The notes below the pieces were generated by a model that saw only the letters and a list, made by a program, of their open reading frames with translations, did no database searches and was not told the origin of the DNA. Made by a program: the position numbers and the translations under genes. Positions 19,301 through 28,237 of a stretch of DNA of 64,000 bases are shown piece after piece (the stretch's first letter is position 1; every line of letters starts with the position of its first letter). Source of the stretch: Sphingobium sp. EM0848 (lineage in GTDB: Bacteria; Pseudomonadota; Alphaproteobacteria; Sphingomonadales; Sphingomonadaceae); NCBI RefSeq assembly GCF_013375555.1, contig NZ_JABXWB010000001.1, positions 1,302,001 to 1,366,000 of the forward strand, given 5' to 3'.

Positions 19301-19755
19301 AGCAGGGGCTGGGCGACCCGGCGCGGCGGCATGACGTCATCGAACAGGCGCTGCGCGTGATCGAAGATTCGCAATTCGCCGCGCTTTTCGGCGCCGATTC
19401 CCTGGCCGAAGCCCCCATTGCCGCCGTGGTAGGGGAGGCGGTGATCGCGGGGACGGTCGATCGGTTGCGCATCAGCGATGATCTGGTTCAACTGGTCGAC
19501 TTCAAGACCGGGCGCATCTCCCCCCTGACGGTAGAAGAAGTTCCGCTCGCCCATATCCGGCAGATGGCGGCCTATGCGGCGGCCTTGCAGGTGATCTTTC
19601 CCGATCGCCGGATCGAGGCGTCCCTGCTCTACACCGCCGCGCCGCGTCTTATTCCGTTGCGGCCGGAGCTGCTGGCCCGCCACAAGCCCGGCTTTTCCGA
19701 TGCACAGGAGAATTTGCCGCTTCCGACCGTTGAGACGGATGCACAGCCGTCCTAA
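16312..19755 (+). CDS. addA: Double-strand break repair helicase AddA
   Basis: The 1147-aa SF1A (UvrD-like) helicase-nuclease is the motor of AddAB. Visible motifs: Walker [17 protein letters not shown] near residue 35, motif Ia [26 protein letters not shown], Walker [23 protein letters not shown] (motif III), [16 protein letters not shown] (motif V), [13 protein letters not shown] (motif VI) and a C-terminal RecB-family nuclease [27 protein letters not shown] 16312 overlaps addB; ATG 16324 (MAKKAK) is an equally plausible start. Length matches alphaproteobacterial AddA. Confidence 0.96.
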   Translation: MAATMAKKAKALQPLAGAQAQAAAPDAHVWLSASAGTGKTHVLTARVFRLLLQGVRPENILCLTFTKAGAAEMADRIHDRLAAWVQMEEGDLFHDLEALGEESGPEARDRARRLFAEVLESTGGGLRIQTIHGFCQQLLTAFPLEADLPPGFRPLDQREQATLARQTLADVVIVAQEQGDDALIEALQALSLRMGEGGAENFLLRCAARLDALKELPEDIAPWLLRELDLPEGDIDAHIAEQCADDLFDMRTLGWIAQANADWGTGRALERCDRIARWRNLDPAARAVTLPDLHGVWAKSDGELISTAKGWAPPVDGYGDAIARMHERCAALLGLKLRADYAALLARALHAGRAYARAYAEAKQLAGAVDFDDLIANTAQLLSQPGIADWIRFKLDQRIDHILVDEAQDTNVSQWQIVGALAAEFFAGEGAKGDKVRTIFTVGDFKQAIFGFQGTSPEAFRAAQIIFQRHAEDAQHPFHDLSLQHSFRSTPAVLDVVDRTISTLRAERLGLDPGEVRHISANRFPGEVLLWKPIIAGLSDDADGEEDWAADQERVLAQNIARQIRQWIDDGLMLESRGRPVTAGDIMILVRRRSELARLIVARLYEEKVAVAGIDRLRLNAPLAVRDLLAALRFAVQPEDDLNLAALLVSPLIGWTQDQLMDRLIGRRIGLWQHLTRTLEDPLLAPLRGLLGQADFTTPYRYLEAILSGPMDGRRRLIERLGSEAADPIEELLNAALAFESDDHPSLQRFIDWFDRGEVEIVRDAATQGDSLRLLTVHGAKGLQAPIVILADACLDPDAGNRADSLEWNGLPIIAPRKAERQGPIGEVAEAASAIERAEHWRLLYVALTRAEERLVVAGSLGPRTKGEVKPESWYAAVEGALISLDAEWEADPLWGARRSWRGSEILPSKDPDPVIAEDRPVDVEPHWLRQPAPAEARPPRPLAPSAAVEDDVPYPPPTPAMRDAAERGRWLHRLFERLADVPPDSRRIRADSWLAQQGLGDPARRHDVIEQALRVIEDSQFAALFGADSLAEAPIAAVVGEAVIAGTVDRLRISDDLVQLVDFKTGRISPLTVEEVPLAHIRQMAAYAAALQVIFPDRRIEASLLYTAAPRLIPLRPELLARHKPGFSDAQENLPLPTVETDAQPS

Positions 19756-19784
19756 ATATCCGCCAACTGAAGGAGATACCCCAA

Positions 19785-20105
19785 ATGGCTACCAAGGCAG
19801 TCACTGACCTGAGCTTCCAGCAGGATGTCATCAATGCGGACAAGCCTGTCCTCGTTGATTTCTGGGCGGAATGGTGCGGCCCCTGCAAGATGATCGGCCC
19901 CGCTCTGGAAGAGATTTCGGAGGAGCTGGCTGACAAGGTCACCATCGCGAAGATCAACATCGACGAAAATCCCGATGCACCCGGCAAATATGGCGTGCGC
20001 GGCATCCCGACGATGATCCTCTTCAAAAATGGCGAAGCCGCCGCAACCAAGGTCGGCGCAGCACCCAAGAGCGCGCTCAAGGGCTGGATCGAAAGCGTCC
20101 TCTAA
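19785..20105 (+). CDS. trxA: Thioredoxin
   Basis: The 106-aa disulfide reductase has the redox motif [15 protein letters not shown] near residue 30, cis-proline segment [13 protein letters not shown] and the expected size. It serves ribonucleotide reductase, peroxiredoxins and other cytosolic partners. A strong ribosome-binding site (AAGGAG) precedes the ATG. It follows addA after 29 bases, an arrangement I recall as common in alphaproteobacteria, and is probably the last gene of the divL-trxA transcript, although its own promoter is likely given how much thioredoxin cells need. Confidence 0.97.
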   Translation: MATKAVTDLSFQQDVINADKPVLVDFWAEWCGPCKMIGPALEEISEELADKVTIAKINIDENPDAPGKYGVRGIPTMILFKNGEAAATKVGAAPKSALKGWIESVL

Positions 20106-20113
20106 ACTTTTGA

Positions 20114-20167
20114 AAAGGCCGGCTTATGTGAGCGGGATCATCACCGTTTCGACATAGGCCGGCCTTT
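20114..20167. terminator. Bidirectional stem-loop between trxA and the convergent GST gene
   Basis: 16-bp inverted repeat (AAAGGCCGGCTTATGT / ACATAGGCCGGCCTTT, one mismatch) with a 22-nt loop, beginning 8 bases after the trxA stop and covering the end of the GST gene. It could end trxA transcription; the long loop lowers certainty. Confidence 0.45.
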
Positions 20168-20735
20168 CGCGCAGCCTGTCATACCAGGCGCGCGCATGGG
20201 GCACGTCGGGCCGTTCCATCTCCAGCGTGAAGAAGGTGTGGGCGTAAGCGCCCATCGGCACGTCCGCGACTCCGAAACTTTCGCCCGATAGCCAGGCTTG
20301 TCCCGCCAGCGCATGGTCGAGGATCAGCATGGCCTCACCCGATTGCCGGGCAGATTTCGCCAGCGCCGCGGCATCCCGTTCCTCCGGCTTCCTGCGGATC
20401 AGGTTCAGGAAGGCGCCGCGCTGGGCATCGGCAAAGCTGAATTGCCAATCCATCCACTTGTCCCCCTGCGCCCGCGCTGCCGGATCAGCGGGCCACATTG
20501 TCCTGGGCGCATAGCGCGCCGCCAGATAGCGCAGGATCGCGTTGGATTCCCACAGCACGACATCGCCATCCTCGATCGTCGGGATCAGCCGGTTGGGGTT
20601 CATCGCCACATAGGCATCGCTCATGCCGAACTGCCCGCCGACATCATGGCGAACATAGGGCAGGCCGATCTCACTGGCGAACCAGGCGACCTTCTTCACA
20701 TTATGCGAGTTGAGGCGTCCCCAGATCGTCAGCAT
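20124..20735 (-). CDS. Glutathione S-transferase family protein
   Basis: The 203-aa protein has an N-terminal thioredoxin-like GST domain (MLTIWGRLNSHNVKKVAWFASEIGLPY, then NPNRLIPTIEDGDVVLWESNAILRYLAARY, with the ES pair that binds the glutathione gamma-glutamyl group) and a helical C-terminal domain (AGQAWLSGESFGVADVPMGAYA). The N-terminal Ser/Asn in RLNSHN suggests a theta/beta-like active site. The substrate is unknown. ATG 20735 has AAAGGA upstream; a longer in-frame start at 20783 lacks this. It is the last gene of the minus-strand argJ group, 14 bases after the phosphatase gene. Confidence 0.88.
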   Translation of the reverse strand: MLTIWGRLNSHNVKKVAWFASEIGLPYVRHDVGGQFGMSDAYVAMNPNRLIPTIEDGDVVLWESNAILRYLAARYAPRTMWPADPAARAQGDKWMDWQFSFADAQRGAFLNLIRRKPEERDAAALAKSARQSGEAMLILDHALAGQAWLSGESFGVADVPMGAYAHTFFTLEMERPDVPHARAWYDRLRERPAYVETVMIPLT

Positions 20736-20749
20736 GTCCGTCCTTTCGT

Positions 20750-21550
20750 TCAGCGGAACAGCCGGTCCGCCGCCAAATCCCACAGCCGGGGAGACGAAGC
20801 CCCCAGCAATCCGCGCCGCGTGTCACCCACGACATAGGGCGAACCGTCGAGCCGCTGGCACCGCCCGCCTGCTTCATTCAGGAACAGCGTGCCCGCCGCA
20901 TGATCCCAGGGCAAGGTGCGCGAAAAGACCGAAATGTCGTTCTGGCCCAGCACCAGACGGGGATATTGCTCGGCGGCGCAGCGTGGAATATCCACCAGCC
21001 GGAAAATGGCATCCGAACGACGCTTGATATCGGCGCGCTCTTCCTCGGTCATGAAATAGACGGCGAGCGCCGCGACGGGCAAATCCTCTCCGCTTTCGCG
21101 AGCATAGACCTGCCCACCGTCGATATGGCTGCCTGCGCCCAATATGGCATGGCATAACCGCCCGGACAGCGGGTCCAATATCCATCCGGCGAGGATCGTC
21201 CCCGCATCGGCCAGCGCGACCATGATGCCGAAAGGCGGCTTTCCCGCGGCGAAATTGCCTGTCCCGTCAATCGGGTCGATGATCCAGTTCAACCCTTCGC
21301 CCGCCCGCTCCAATATCGCTGGATCGGCGGCGCAGGCTTCTTCACCGATGATGCCGGCTTCCGGCAATATGGCGGACAATCCTTCGGCCAGCCGAATCTC
21401 GCTTTCCTTGTCCGCGATGGTCACAAGGTCATCAGCCGCCGATTTCTCGCTGACCTCATGGCTGGCGAGATTCTGGTAGCGCGGCATGACGATATCCCGC
21501 GCCACTTCGCGCATCAGCGAGACGACGGGTTCATGCAATTCTATCGGCAT
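20750..21550 (-). CDS. Inositol monophosphatase family phosphatase (possibly histidinol-phosphatase HisN-like)
   Basis: The 266-aa Mg2+/Li+-type phosphatase contains KSAADDLVTIADKESE, GIIGEEAC, the metal-binding signature WIIDPIDGTGNFAAG and the C-terminal PWDHAAGTLFLNEAGG. Family members hydrolyse inositol phosphate, 3'-phosphoadenosine phosphate, fructose bisphosphate or histidinol phosphate; sequence alone does not decide. It starts one base inside the argJ stop (TGATG), so it is translationally coupled to an arginine-biosynthesis gene. This makes a biosynthetic role such as histidinol phosphatase plausible but unproven. Confidence 0.85.
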   Translation of the reverse strand: MPIELHEPVVSLMREVARDIVMPRYQNLASHEVSEKSAADDLVTIADKESEIRLAEGLSAILPEAGIIGEEACAADPAILERAGEGLNWIIDPIDGTGNFAAGKPPFGIMVALADAGTILAGWILDPLSGRLCHAILGAGSHIDGGQVYARESGEDLPVAALAVYFMTEEERADIKRRSDAIFRLVDIPRCAAEQYPRLVLGQNDISVFSRTLPWDHAAGTLFLNEAGGRCQRLDGSPYVVGDTRRGLLGASSPRLWDLAADRLFR

Positions 21551-22776
21551 CAGCTCCGATAATCCGCGTTGATCGAGATATAACCGTGCGTCAGGTCGCA
21601 GGTCCAGACGGTCGCCCGGCCATTGCCCAGTCCCAGATCGACGCCGATCAGGATATCCTGTCCCTTGAGATGGGCCGCCACCGGCGCTTCATCATAGCCT
21701 TCGAGCGCAAGACCGCCCGAAGCCACCTGAGTCGCGCCGAAACGGATGGACAGCTTGTCGCGGTCCGCCGGTTCGCCTGCCTTGCCGACCGCCATCACGA
21801 CCCGGCCCCAATTGGCGTCCTCGCCCGCGATTGCGGTCTTGACCAGCGGCGAATTGGCGATGGACAGGGCGATGCGATGCGCGCTGCCGTCGCTTTCGGC
21901 GCCTTCTACGGTGATCTCGATGAACTTCGACGCGCCTTCGCCGTCGCGGACCACCAGATGCGCAAGCTGGCGGCAGATATCGCCAAGCGCCGCCGCAAAG
22001 GCATCCGCCCCGGCATCGTCCATCGAGGTCAGTACATCATTGCCCGCCTTGCCGGTGGCGAAGGCCAGCACCGTATCGCTGGTCGAGGTATCGCTGTCGA
22101 CCGTGATGCAGGAGAAGCTCTGCCTGTTGGCGGCGGACAGCATCTGCTGCAACAGCTTGGGATCGATTGCCGCATCGGTGAAGATATAGCCGAGCATCGT
22201 CGCCATGTCGGGCGCGATCATCCCCGAACCCTTGATGATGCCGACCAGTTCGACCCGCGTGCCGCCGATCATGGCGGAGGCATGGGCGCCCTTTGCATAG
22301 GTGTCGGTCGTGCCGATGGTGGTCGCCGCATCCTCCCAGCCGCACGGTTCGGCGGCGAAGGCGGCGTCCAGTCCCGCCTCCGCCTTGTCCACCGGCAGCG
22401 GAACCCCGATCACGCCGGTCGAGGAAACGAAAATGTCCGAAGGTTTGCAATCCAGATGATTGGCGACCTTCGCGGCAATCGCCTCCACCGCGGCGCGACC
22501 CCGATGGCCGGTAAAGGCATTGGCATTGCCCGCATTCACCACCAGCGCCCGCGCCGAGCCAAGGGGAATAGCGTCCCGGCACCATTCGACCTCGGGGGAG
22601 GGACATTTGCTCTGTGTCGTGACGCCAGCGACCGCCGTTCCCTCTGCCAGTTCGACATAGGTCAGATCGCACCGATCCCAGTTCTTGTAACGCGCTCGCG
22701 CCACGCGTGCGGTCACGCCGGCAACGGGCGGAAGGGCAGGGAAAGCGGCGGGGGCAAGGGGCGAGCACTGTGTCAT
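21550..22776 (-). CDS. argJ: Bifunctional glutamate N-acetyltransferase / N-acetylglutamate synthase (ornithine acetyltransferase)
   Basis: ArgJ moves the acetyl group from N-acetylornithine to glutamate, closing the cyclic arginine pathway. The 408-aa precursor carries the self-cleavage site in KGSGMIAPDMATMLGYIFTDAAI, where the Thr after ALA/MA becomes the nucleophile at the N-terminus of the beta subunit, and the upstream VNAGNANAFTGHRG segment. The C-terminus ends INADYRS as expected. The ATG at 22776 faces secA divergently across about 250 bases. Bifunctional versus monofunctional activity cannot be told from sequence. Confidence 0.95.
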   Translation of the reverse strand: MTQCSPLAPAAFPALPPVAGVTARVARARYKNWDRCDLTYVELAEGTAVAGVTTQSKCPSPEVEWCRDAIPLGSARALVVNAGNANAFTGHRGRAAVEAIAAKVANHLDCKPSDIFVSSTGVIGVPLPVDKAEAGLDAAFAAEPCGWEDAATTIGTTDTYAKGAHASAMIGGTRVELVGIIKGSGMIAPDMATMLGYIFTDAAIDPKLLQQMLSAANRQSFSCITVDSDTSTSDTVLAFATGKAGNDVLTSMDDAGADAFAAALGDICRQLAHLVVRDGEGASKFIEITVEGAESDGSAHRIALSIANSPLVKTAIAGEDANWGRVVMAVGKAGEPADRDKLSIRFGATQVASGGLALEGYDEAPVAAHLKGQDILIGVDLGLGNGRATVWTCDLTHGYISINADYRS

Positions 22777-22930
22777 GCCCGTCGCTTAGCGCAATATGCC
22801 CGCCCGTCAACGGCGAGATGATTCGGGCGCGCGCGCGAGCCCCAGGGGAAAAGTCGCGCCACGCAACTTTCCGGTGCAATATCCGCTTCAGCAAGTCCGT
22901 CTGTTGGCGTGGCGATCATTGCCGCTCTGA

Positions 22931-22959
22931 TTGACTAACGCCTGTGCGCCCCCTAAATC
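22931..22959 (+). promoter_or_regulatory. Candidate sigma-70-type promoter of secA
   Basis: TTGACT (22931-22936), a 17-bp spacer and TAAATC (22954-22959), 63 bases before the secA start in the argJ-secA divergent region. Good match by eye; no experimental support. Confidence 0.45.
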
Positions 22960-23022
22960 GCCGCGCATGTCTGTGCGCGTTCCCTCAATGGGGCACGCGA
23001 CCCCCTTTTGTCAGGAACTTGC

Positions 23023-25752
23023 ATGTTCGGCGCACTCGCCAAGTCCATTTTCGGCTCCTCCAACGACCGCTATGTGAAGTCGCTGGGCAAGACCGTCGAA
23101 CGCATCGCCTCTTTCGAATCCACCATTTCCGTGATGAACGACGAGGAACTGACGGCGCAGACCGTGCGATTCCGTGAGCGGCTGGCGCAGGGCGAGACTC
23201 TGGACGACCTGCTGCCCGAAGCGTTCGCCACCGTGCGTGAGGCCGCGAAGCGCACCCTTGGTCAGCGCCATTATGATGTGCAGATGGTCGGCGGCATCGT
23301 TCTCCATCGCGGCGAGATCGCCGAAATGCGCACAGGTGAGGGCAAAACGCTGGTGGCGACGCTGGCGACCTATCTGAACGCGCTGGAAGGGAAGGGCGTT
23401 CACGTCGTCACCGTGAACGACTATCTCGCCAGCCGCGACTGCGAATGGATGGGGCAGGTCTATCGTTTCCTGGGCCTGACCACCGGCGTCATCGTGCCGA
23501 ACCTGTCGGAAGACCAGCGTCGTGAGGCGTATAATGCCGACATCACCTATGCGACGAACAACGAACTCGGTTTCGACTATCTGCGCGATAATATGAAATA
23601 TGACCGCGCATCGATGGTGCAGCGGCCCTTCAACTTCGCCATCGTCGACGAGGTGGACTCGATCCTGATCGACGAAGCGCGCACGCCGCTCATCATCTCC
23701 GGTCCGACCGACGACAAGTCGGAACTCTATGTCGCCGTCGATGCCATCGTGAAGCGGCTGGACGAGTCCGATTATGAGAAGGACGAAAAGCAGCGCACCG
23801 TCACCCTGACCGAGGACGGGACGGAGAAGATCGAGCGCATGCTGGAAGAGGCCGGGCTGCTTCAGGGCGCCAACCTCTACGATTTCGAGAACACCGCCGT
23901 CGTCCACCACGTCAATCAGGCGCTGCGCGCAAATGCCATGTTCCGCCGCGACATCGATTACATCGTCAAGGACGGCAAGGTCATCATCATCGACGAGTTC
24001 ACCGGCCGCATGATGGACGGCCGCCGCTGGTCGGACGGCCTTCATCAGGCGGTGGAAGCCAAGGAAGCGGTGAATATCGAGCCGGAAAACCAGACGCTCG
24101 CCTCCATCACCTTCCAGAATTATTTCCGCATGTACCCCAAGCTGGGCGGCATGACCGGCACGGCAGCGACCGAAGCGACCGAATTTTACGAAATCTACAA
24201 GATGAACGTCGTCACCATCCCGACCAACCGGCCGGTGCAGCGTGTCGATGAGGAAGACAGCTTCTACAAGAATCTGGAAGACAAGTTCCGCGGCATCGCC
24301 AAGACGATCAAAATCCATGCCGACAAGGGGCAGCCGGTCCTTGTCGGTACGGTTTCGATCGAAAAGTCGGAAATGCTGTCCGAATTCCTCAATCAGGAAG
24401 GCGTCAAGCACGCCGTCCTGAACGCCCGCTTCCATGAAAGCGAAGCGCATATCGTCGCACAGGCAGGCCGGAAGGGCGCCGTCACCATCGCCACCAACAT
24501 GGCCGGTCGCGGCACCGATATCAAATTGGGCGGCAACCTGGAGATGCGCGTCGAGGACGAGCTGCGCGACATGCCGGAAGGGCCGGAGCGCGAAGCCGCG
24601 ATCGCCCGCATCGACGCCGAGATCGAGGCCGAAAAGGCCGAAGTGCTCGCCGCCGGTGGCCTGTTCGTGCTCGCCACGGAACGCCATGAAAGCCGCCGCA
24701 TCGACAACCAGTTGCGCGGCCGCTCGGGCCGTCAGGGCGATCCGGGCCTTTCGCGCTTCTACCTCAGCCTTGACGACGACCTGATGCGCATCTTCGGCCC
24801 GGACACCATGTTCGCCAAGATGATCCGCTCCAATCTGGAGGATGGCGAGGCTCTGCCGCCATCCAAGTGGCTCAGCAAGGCCATCGAGACCGCGCAGAAG
24901 AAGGTCGAGGCGCGCAACTACGATATCCGCAAGCAGGTCGTCGAATATGACGACGTGATGAACGACCAGCGCAAGGTCATCTATGAACAGCGCAGCGACA
25001 TCATGGACGCGGAAACGGTCGATGATGTCGTCGTCGACATGCGCCATGAGACGGTCAATGATCTGGTCGGCGCCTCCTGCCCTCCGGGCACCTATCCCGA
25101 ACAGTGGAACATGGAGCGCCTGAAGGCCCGTACCGCCGAGGTCCTGAATCTGGAGCCGGATTTCGACGCCTGGCTGGCCGAGGACCATGTCGATCCGGAA
25201 ATGATCGAGGAACGGCTGACCGCTCTGGCAGACGAAGCCGTGGCCGAGAAGGTCAAGGAACTCGACCCCGAAAACTGGCACATGATCGAGAAGAGCATCC
25301 TGCTTCAGAGCCTCGATCATCACTGGAAGGAGCATCTGTCGACCCTCGACGCGCTTCGCCAGGTCGTTCACCTGCGCGCCTATGCGCAGAAGACGCCGAT
25401 CAACGAATATAAGCAGGAAGCCTTTGCCCTGTTCGAACGCATGCTCGGCAATATCCGCGAGGATGTGACCGGATCGATCGCGCGCGTTCAGTTCCGGATG
25501 GAAGAGCCGCTGCCTGAATTCGACCTGCCGGTGCTGCCCGACTTCATCACCACCCATATCGACCCGTTTTCGGGCGAGGATAACAGTGCGGATATCGACG
25601 GCGCGCGGCTTGGCATCACCACCACCATTCCTCGCCCGCCAGTCGGCAACGCACAGCCGGGCGAGTTCGCCAATCTGGACATCAGCCGCAACGCCCCATG
25701 CCCTTGCGGATCAGGCCAGAAATACAAGCATTGCCACGGCGCGCTCAGCTGA
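23023..25752 (+). CDS. secA: Preprotein translocase ATPase SecA
   Basis: SecA is the motor that drives unfolded preproteins through SecYEG. The 909-aa protein shows [19 protein letters not shown] at the start, Walker [14 protein letters not shown] near residue 105, [66 protein letters not shown] and the C-terminal SecB/zinc-binding motif [17 protein letters not shown] 23023 gives the conserved N-terminus; a TTG 15 bases upstream is in frame but unlikely. A palindrome overlapping the stop probably ends the transcript. Confidence 0.98.
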   Translation: MFGALAKSIFGSSNDRYVKSLGKTVERIASFESTISVMNDEELTAQTVRFRERLAQGETLDDLLPEAFATVREAAKRTLGQRHYDVQMVGGIVLHRGEIAEMRTGEGKTLVATLATYLNALEGKGVHVVTVNDYLASRDCEWMGQVYRFLGLTTGVIVPNLSEDQRREAYNADITYATNNELGFDYLRDNMKYDRASMVQRPFNFAIVDEVDSILIDEARTPLIISGPTDDKSELYVAVDAIVKRLDESDYEKDEKQRTVTLTEDGTEKIERMLEEAGLLQGANLYDFENTAVVHHVNQALRANAMFRRDIDYIVKDGKVIIIDEFTGRMMDGRRWSDGLHQAVEAKEAVNIEPENQTLASITFQNYFRMYPKLGGMTGTAATEATEFYEIYKMNVVTIPTNRPVQRVDEEDSFYKNLEDKFRGIAKTIKIHADKGQPVLVGTVSIEKSEMLSEFLNQEGVKHAVLNARFHESEAHIVAQAGRKGAVTIATNMAGRGTDIKLGGNLEMRVEDELRDMPEGPEREAAIARIDAEIEAEKAEVLAAGGLFVLATERHESRRIDNQLRGRSGRQGDPGLSRFYLSLDDDLMRIFGPDTMFAKMIRSNLEDGEALPPSKWLSKAIETAQKKVEARNYDIRKQVVEYDDVMNDQRKVIYEQRSDIMDAETVDDVVVDMRHETVNDLVGASCPPGTYPEQWNMERLKARTAEVLNLEPDFDAWLAEDHVDPEMIEERLTALADEAVAEKVKELDPENWHMIEKSILLQSLDHHWKEHLSTLDALRQVVHLRAYAQKTPINEYKQEAFALFERMLGNIREDVTGSIARVQFRMEEPLPEFDLPVLPDFITTHIDPFSGEDNSADIDGARLGITTTIPRPPVGNAQPGEFANLDISRNAPCPCGSGQKYKHCHGALS

Positions 25753-25763
25753 GCGCGCCTTTC
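25738..25763 (+). terminator. Palindrome at the secA stop, possible terminator
   Basis: Perfect 22-bp palindrome (GGCGCGCTCAG and its complement, 25738-25759) spanning the secA stop codon and followed by TTTC. As RNA it forms a very GC-rich hairpin; the U-run is short. Confidence 0.5.
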
Positions 25764-25808
25764 GGTCAAAGGATGACGATCGCACGTCAGGATTGATGTG
25801 CGTCGTCT

Positions 25809-26276
25809 TTATTGGCCCTTATCGTCGGGCTGCTCATCATTCAGCTTCGCCCATAAGCGGGCGGTGCCTGCCTCTTGCGCCTTGTTCACATATTGCGCAG
25901 CCACCAGCCATCCCTTGATCGGCCGCAACGGCAGCACCGCTGTCAAAATCAGGACGGGGATGCCGACCGCCAGATGCACCCACAGCCCCGGCCGCGCCAA
26001 AATCTCCAGCATCACAATGAAGATGACGCCGGGCACGCAGGCAAAGAGCTGAACGAACACGGCCGGCCCGTCTGCGGGATCGGCAAAGTCGTAATTAAGC
26101 CCGCAAACCTCGCATCGGTCGCGCAAGGTCAGAAATCCATGAAATATATGCCCCTCGCCGCAACGGGGGCAACGACCGAAGGGACCTGTCTCGACCGGCG
26201 AAAGACGCTTCCAGCGCCTGCCATCTTCAGCGGTCAAAAATTGCGCGGCTTGATCGGTTTCGCTCTGGTTCATCAT
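25809..26276 (-). CDS. DUF983 family membrane protein with zinc-ribbon
   Basis: The 155-aa protein has a four-cysteine zinc-ribbon at the N-terminus (GRCPRCGEGHIFHGFLTLRDRCEVCGLNYDFADPADGPA) followed by two hydrophobic segments (VFVQLFACVPGVIFIVMLEIL and LAVGIPVLILTAVLPL) and a charged tail. This is the DUF983 layout, a family common in alphaproteobacteria that in some genomes lies near cytochrome oxidase genes; its function is unknown. Two consecutive ATG codons (26276, 26273) are available as start; an in-frame upstream start at 26312 is less likely. It is convergent with secA. Confidence 0.85.
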   Translation of the reverse strand: MMNQSETDQAAQFLTAEDGRRWKRLSPVETGPFGRCPRCGEGHIFHGFLTLRDRCEVCGLNYDFADPADGPAVFVQLFACVPGVIFIVMLEILARPGLWVHLAVGIPVLILTAVLPLRPIKGWLVAAQYVNKAQEAGTARLWAKLNDEQPDDKGQ

Positions 26277-26493
26277 TCCATCATCCTGTCGGACACAGGA
26301 TGGCACGGCCATGGACGCTCTTCAATTGGGCCTTTTGCCCTAGGGTAAAACTACATGATCGGGCACGTCATATTGCAACGCACCCAGAGAATGACGCTAC
26401 GGAAAGCTTGAGCATATCCCATTGGTTAAATTGCCCGGATCGCCCATCGCTGCTATGCAGAATGCGATTTGGATGCCCGACAGCATACAAATT
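26277..26493 (+). other. Intergenic region, candidate small-RNA locus
   Basis: About 220 bases without a convincing coding frame between the DUF983 gene and the orphan terminator. The region holds a short hairpin CATCCTGT/ACAGGATG near 26283-26302 and, nearer the terminator, complementary pieces (ATCGC/GCGAT and GCTATGC/GCATA) that could fold in a plus-strand transcript. The 5' end of any RNA cannot be placed; no strong promoter is visible. Confidence 0.25.
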
Positions 26494-26534
26494 GCGCTCC
26501 CGGTTCTTCCTTGCCCGGGAGCGCTTTTATTTTA
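26494..26534 (+). terminator. Orphan rho-independent terminator on the plus strand
   Basis: Perfect 10-bp stem GCGCTCCCGG / CCGGGAGCGC with an 11-nt loop, followed on the plus strand by TTTTATTTTA. No plus-strand protein gene lies upstream until secA, more than 700 bases away and separated by a minus-strand gene. It therefore probably ends a non-coding transcript. On the minus strand the U-run is poor, so it is not an obvious terminator for the small ORF at 26572. Confidence 0.7.
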
Positions 26535-26571
26535 TCCTGATCAAATTGCTCGAAAAAGTTGCGAGCGCCGT

Positions 26572-26814
26572 TCAGTGGCGCGTCTTGCTCAAAAGAGAAT
26601 CGGCGGATTTCTGGCCTCTCTCCATCGCATCATGCAGAACCTGATCAGGGCAGGACATTGCCAGGGCCCTGACCTTATAGCGCAAGGCCAACTCGCGATG
26701 AGCCGCAATTTCCTGTGGCGGGCCGCGCCTTTTCAATGCTGCGTCCGCCTTTGCGGATTCTTCGCGATAACGCTGGAACAGATAGCGGGCGTCGGTATCG
26801 ACGGGCATCGTCAT
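26572..26814 (-). CDS. Small hypothetical protein (80 aa)
   Basis: The 80-aa, charged, helical protein (starts MTMPVDTDARYLFQRYREESAKAD, includes CPDQVLHDAMERGQKSADSLL) has no membrane segment and no domain I recognise. A good ribosome-binding site (GGGAGATG, spacing about 6) precedes the ATG at 26814, which is the main reason to believe it is translated. A second ATG is two codons in (26808). It lies between tRNA-Ser and the orphan terminator with its own orientation. Confidence 0.5.
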   Translation of the reverse strand: MTMPVDTDARYLFQRYREESAKADAALKRRGPPQEIAAHRELALRYKVRALAMSCPDQVLHDAMERGQKSADSLLSKTRH

Positions 26815-26881
26815 CTCCCGATAAAGAATGGCTGACCCTTAGCATGGGAAAAAACGACGCGCTTTAACGGGGATCAAATTG

Positions 26882-26971
26882 TGGCGGACAGGGTGGGATT
26901 CGAACCCACGGTGGGCGTAAACCCACGGCGGTTTTCAAGACCGCTGCCTTAAACCACTCGGCCACCTGTCC
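26882..26971 (-). tRNA. tRNA-Ser (anticodon TGA)
   Basis: 90-nt tRNA including encoded CCA. On the minus strand it begins GGACAGGTGGCCGAGTGG, has the anticodon loop CTTGAAA (anticodon TGA), a long class-II variable arm typical of serine tRNA (GTGGG / CCCAC pairing), the T-loop GGTTCGAATCC and ends CCTGTCCGCCA. The acceptor stem GGACAGG pairs with CCTGTCC. Confidence 0.96.
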
Positions 26972-27120
26972 GTCGCCACGCTTCCTAGCGAACCCGGCGG
27001 CCATGCCAAGCGCAAAAATCGAGAAATATGGCTTTGTCCCCTATTATGCGGTCATGCGCCAATAAGGGGATTCACCTCACGGCATCCCTGTGCGACAAAA
27101 GGGCATAAGGAGATTCTTCA

Positions 27121-28158
27121 ATGCGTTCGTCGATGTTGTCGCTGTTGCTGGGCATGGCCGCCATCATGGTGGGCGGTCTGACGGCGGACAGCGCGATGGC
27201 GCAGGGGGATCCGGGTTTCCAGGCCTATCTGGAATCCATCCGTCCCCGTGCCCGCGCCATGGGAATCAGGGACGCAACATTGAACGATGTCTTTGCGACG
27301 CTGACGCCCAATCCGCGCGTGGTTCAGTTGGACCAGAATCAGCCCGGCGGCGGTGCCTATGCGCCGATCCCCAATTTCGAACCCTATCGCCGCCAACATG
27401 TCGATGCAGCGCGCATCAGCCGCGGCCGTACAGCCTATCTCTCCAACCGCGCCCGGCTCGCCCGGATCGAAGCCGAAACGGGCGTGCCGGAAGAGATCAT
27501 GGTCGCCATTTATGGGCATGAGACCAATTATGGCGCCTATACCGGCGATTTCGACCTGATCCGTTCGCTGGCGACGCTATCCTATGAAGGCCGCCGCCGC
27601 AGCTTGTTCGAGCCTGAACTGCTCGCGACGCTGAAGATGCTGGACAATGGCGTACCACGCAGCCGGCTGGTCGGCAGTTGGGCGGGTGCCACCGGCTATC
27701 CGCAATTCCTGCCCAGCGTCTATTTGCGCCTGGGCAAGGATGGCGATGGCGACGGCAGGGTCGACATCTGGAACAGCGAAGCCGATGCGCTGGCCTCAAT
27801 CGCCAATTATTTCGTCCATGCCGGTTGGCGCCGCGGTCAACCCTGGGGCATCGCCGTGTCCGTGCCCGCCGGCCTGGACCGTATGTCGATCACCGCACGG
27901 ACCAATCCGGCGCGCTGCGAGCGCGTGTTCAACCGGCACAGCCGCTGGCTCAGCATGGCGGAATGGCGACGCATGGGCGTTGTCCCGACCGGCGGCAGCT
28001 GGCCGGCAGACCGGGTGATGGCGACGCTGCTAGAACCCGACGGCCCGGGCAAGACCGCCTATCTGCTCACCAGCAATTACCGGGCGATCCTGGACTATAA
28101 CTGCTCCAATTTCTATGCTTTGTCGGTCGGCCTTCTGGCAGACGCGGTCAGACAATAG
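27121..28158 (+). CDS. Lytic murein transglycosylase, MltB (SLT_2) type
   Basis: It cleaves the MurNAc-GlcNAc bond of peptidoglycan, forming 1,6-anhydro ends. The 345-aa precursor has a signal peptide (about 26 residues, ending SAMA) without a lipobox, so it is probably periplasmic. The catalytic Glu sits in IYGHETNYGAYTG, followed by DLIRSLATLSYE, the MltB signature VGSWAGATGYPQFLPSVYLRLG and a DGDGDGRVDIWN metal-like loop. An AAGGAG site precedes ATG 27121. It lies upstream of the DD-carboxypeptidase gene, giving a small cell-wall remodelling group. Confidence 0.93.
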   Translation: MRSSMLSLLLGMAAIMVGGLTADSAMAQGDPGFQAYLESIRPRARAMGIRDATLNDVFATLTPNPRVVQLDQNQPGGGAYAPIPNFEPYRRQHVDAARISRGRTAYLSNRARLARIEAETGVPEEIMVAIYGHETNYGAYTGDFDLIRSLATLSYEGRRRSLFEPELLATLKMLDNGVPRSRLVGSWAGATGYPQFLPSVYLRLGKDGDGDGRVDIWNSEADALASIANYFVHAGWRRGQPWGIAVSVPAGLDRMSITARTNPARCERVFNRHSRWLSMAEWRRMGVVPTGGSWPADRVMATLLEPDGPGKTAYLLTSNYRAILDYNCSNFYALSVGLLADAVRQ

Positions 28159-28237
28159 ACCTCTTTGCGATTGGCCCGGTCAGGGCTAATGAAAGCCAAA
28201 GGCACATCAGAATCCATTCATCCGAAGGCAGTCCTGC

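Noticed and set aside
17227..19683. 818-codon open frame antisense to addA
   Set aside because: It mirrors a GC-rich real gene with full AddA motifs on the plus strand. The antisense product has no recognisable motif and is rich in Arg/His/Gln, as expected of a shadow frame.
11215..19755. A novel defence system built around addAB and nucleotidyltransferases
   Set aside because: All members match known housekeeping families (TsaE, AmgK, MurU, AddB, AddA) in an order I recall as normal for alphaproteobacteria.
23011..25557. 848-codon minus-strand frame opposite secA
   Set aside because: Shadow of a highly conserved gene; no motif and unusual residue composition.
26300..26644. Plus-strand 114-codon frame in the DUF983-tRNA gap
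   Set aside because: It runs through the orphan terminator hairpin, has no ribosome-binding site and gives a low-complexity product.
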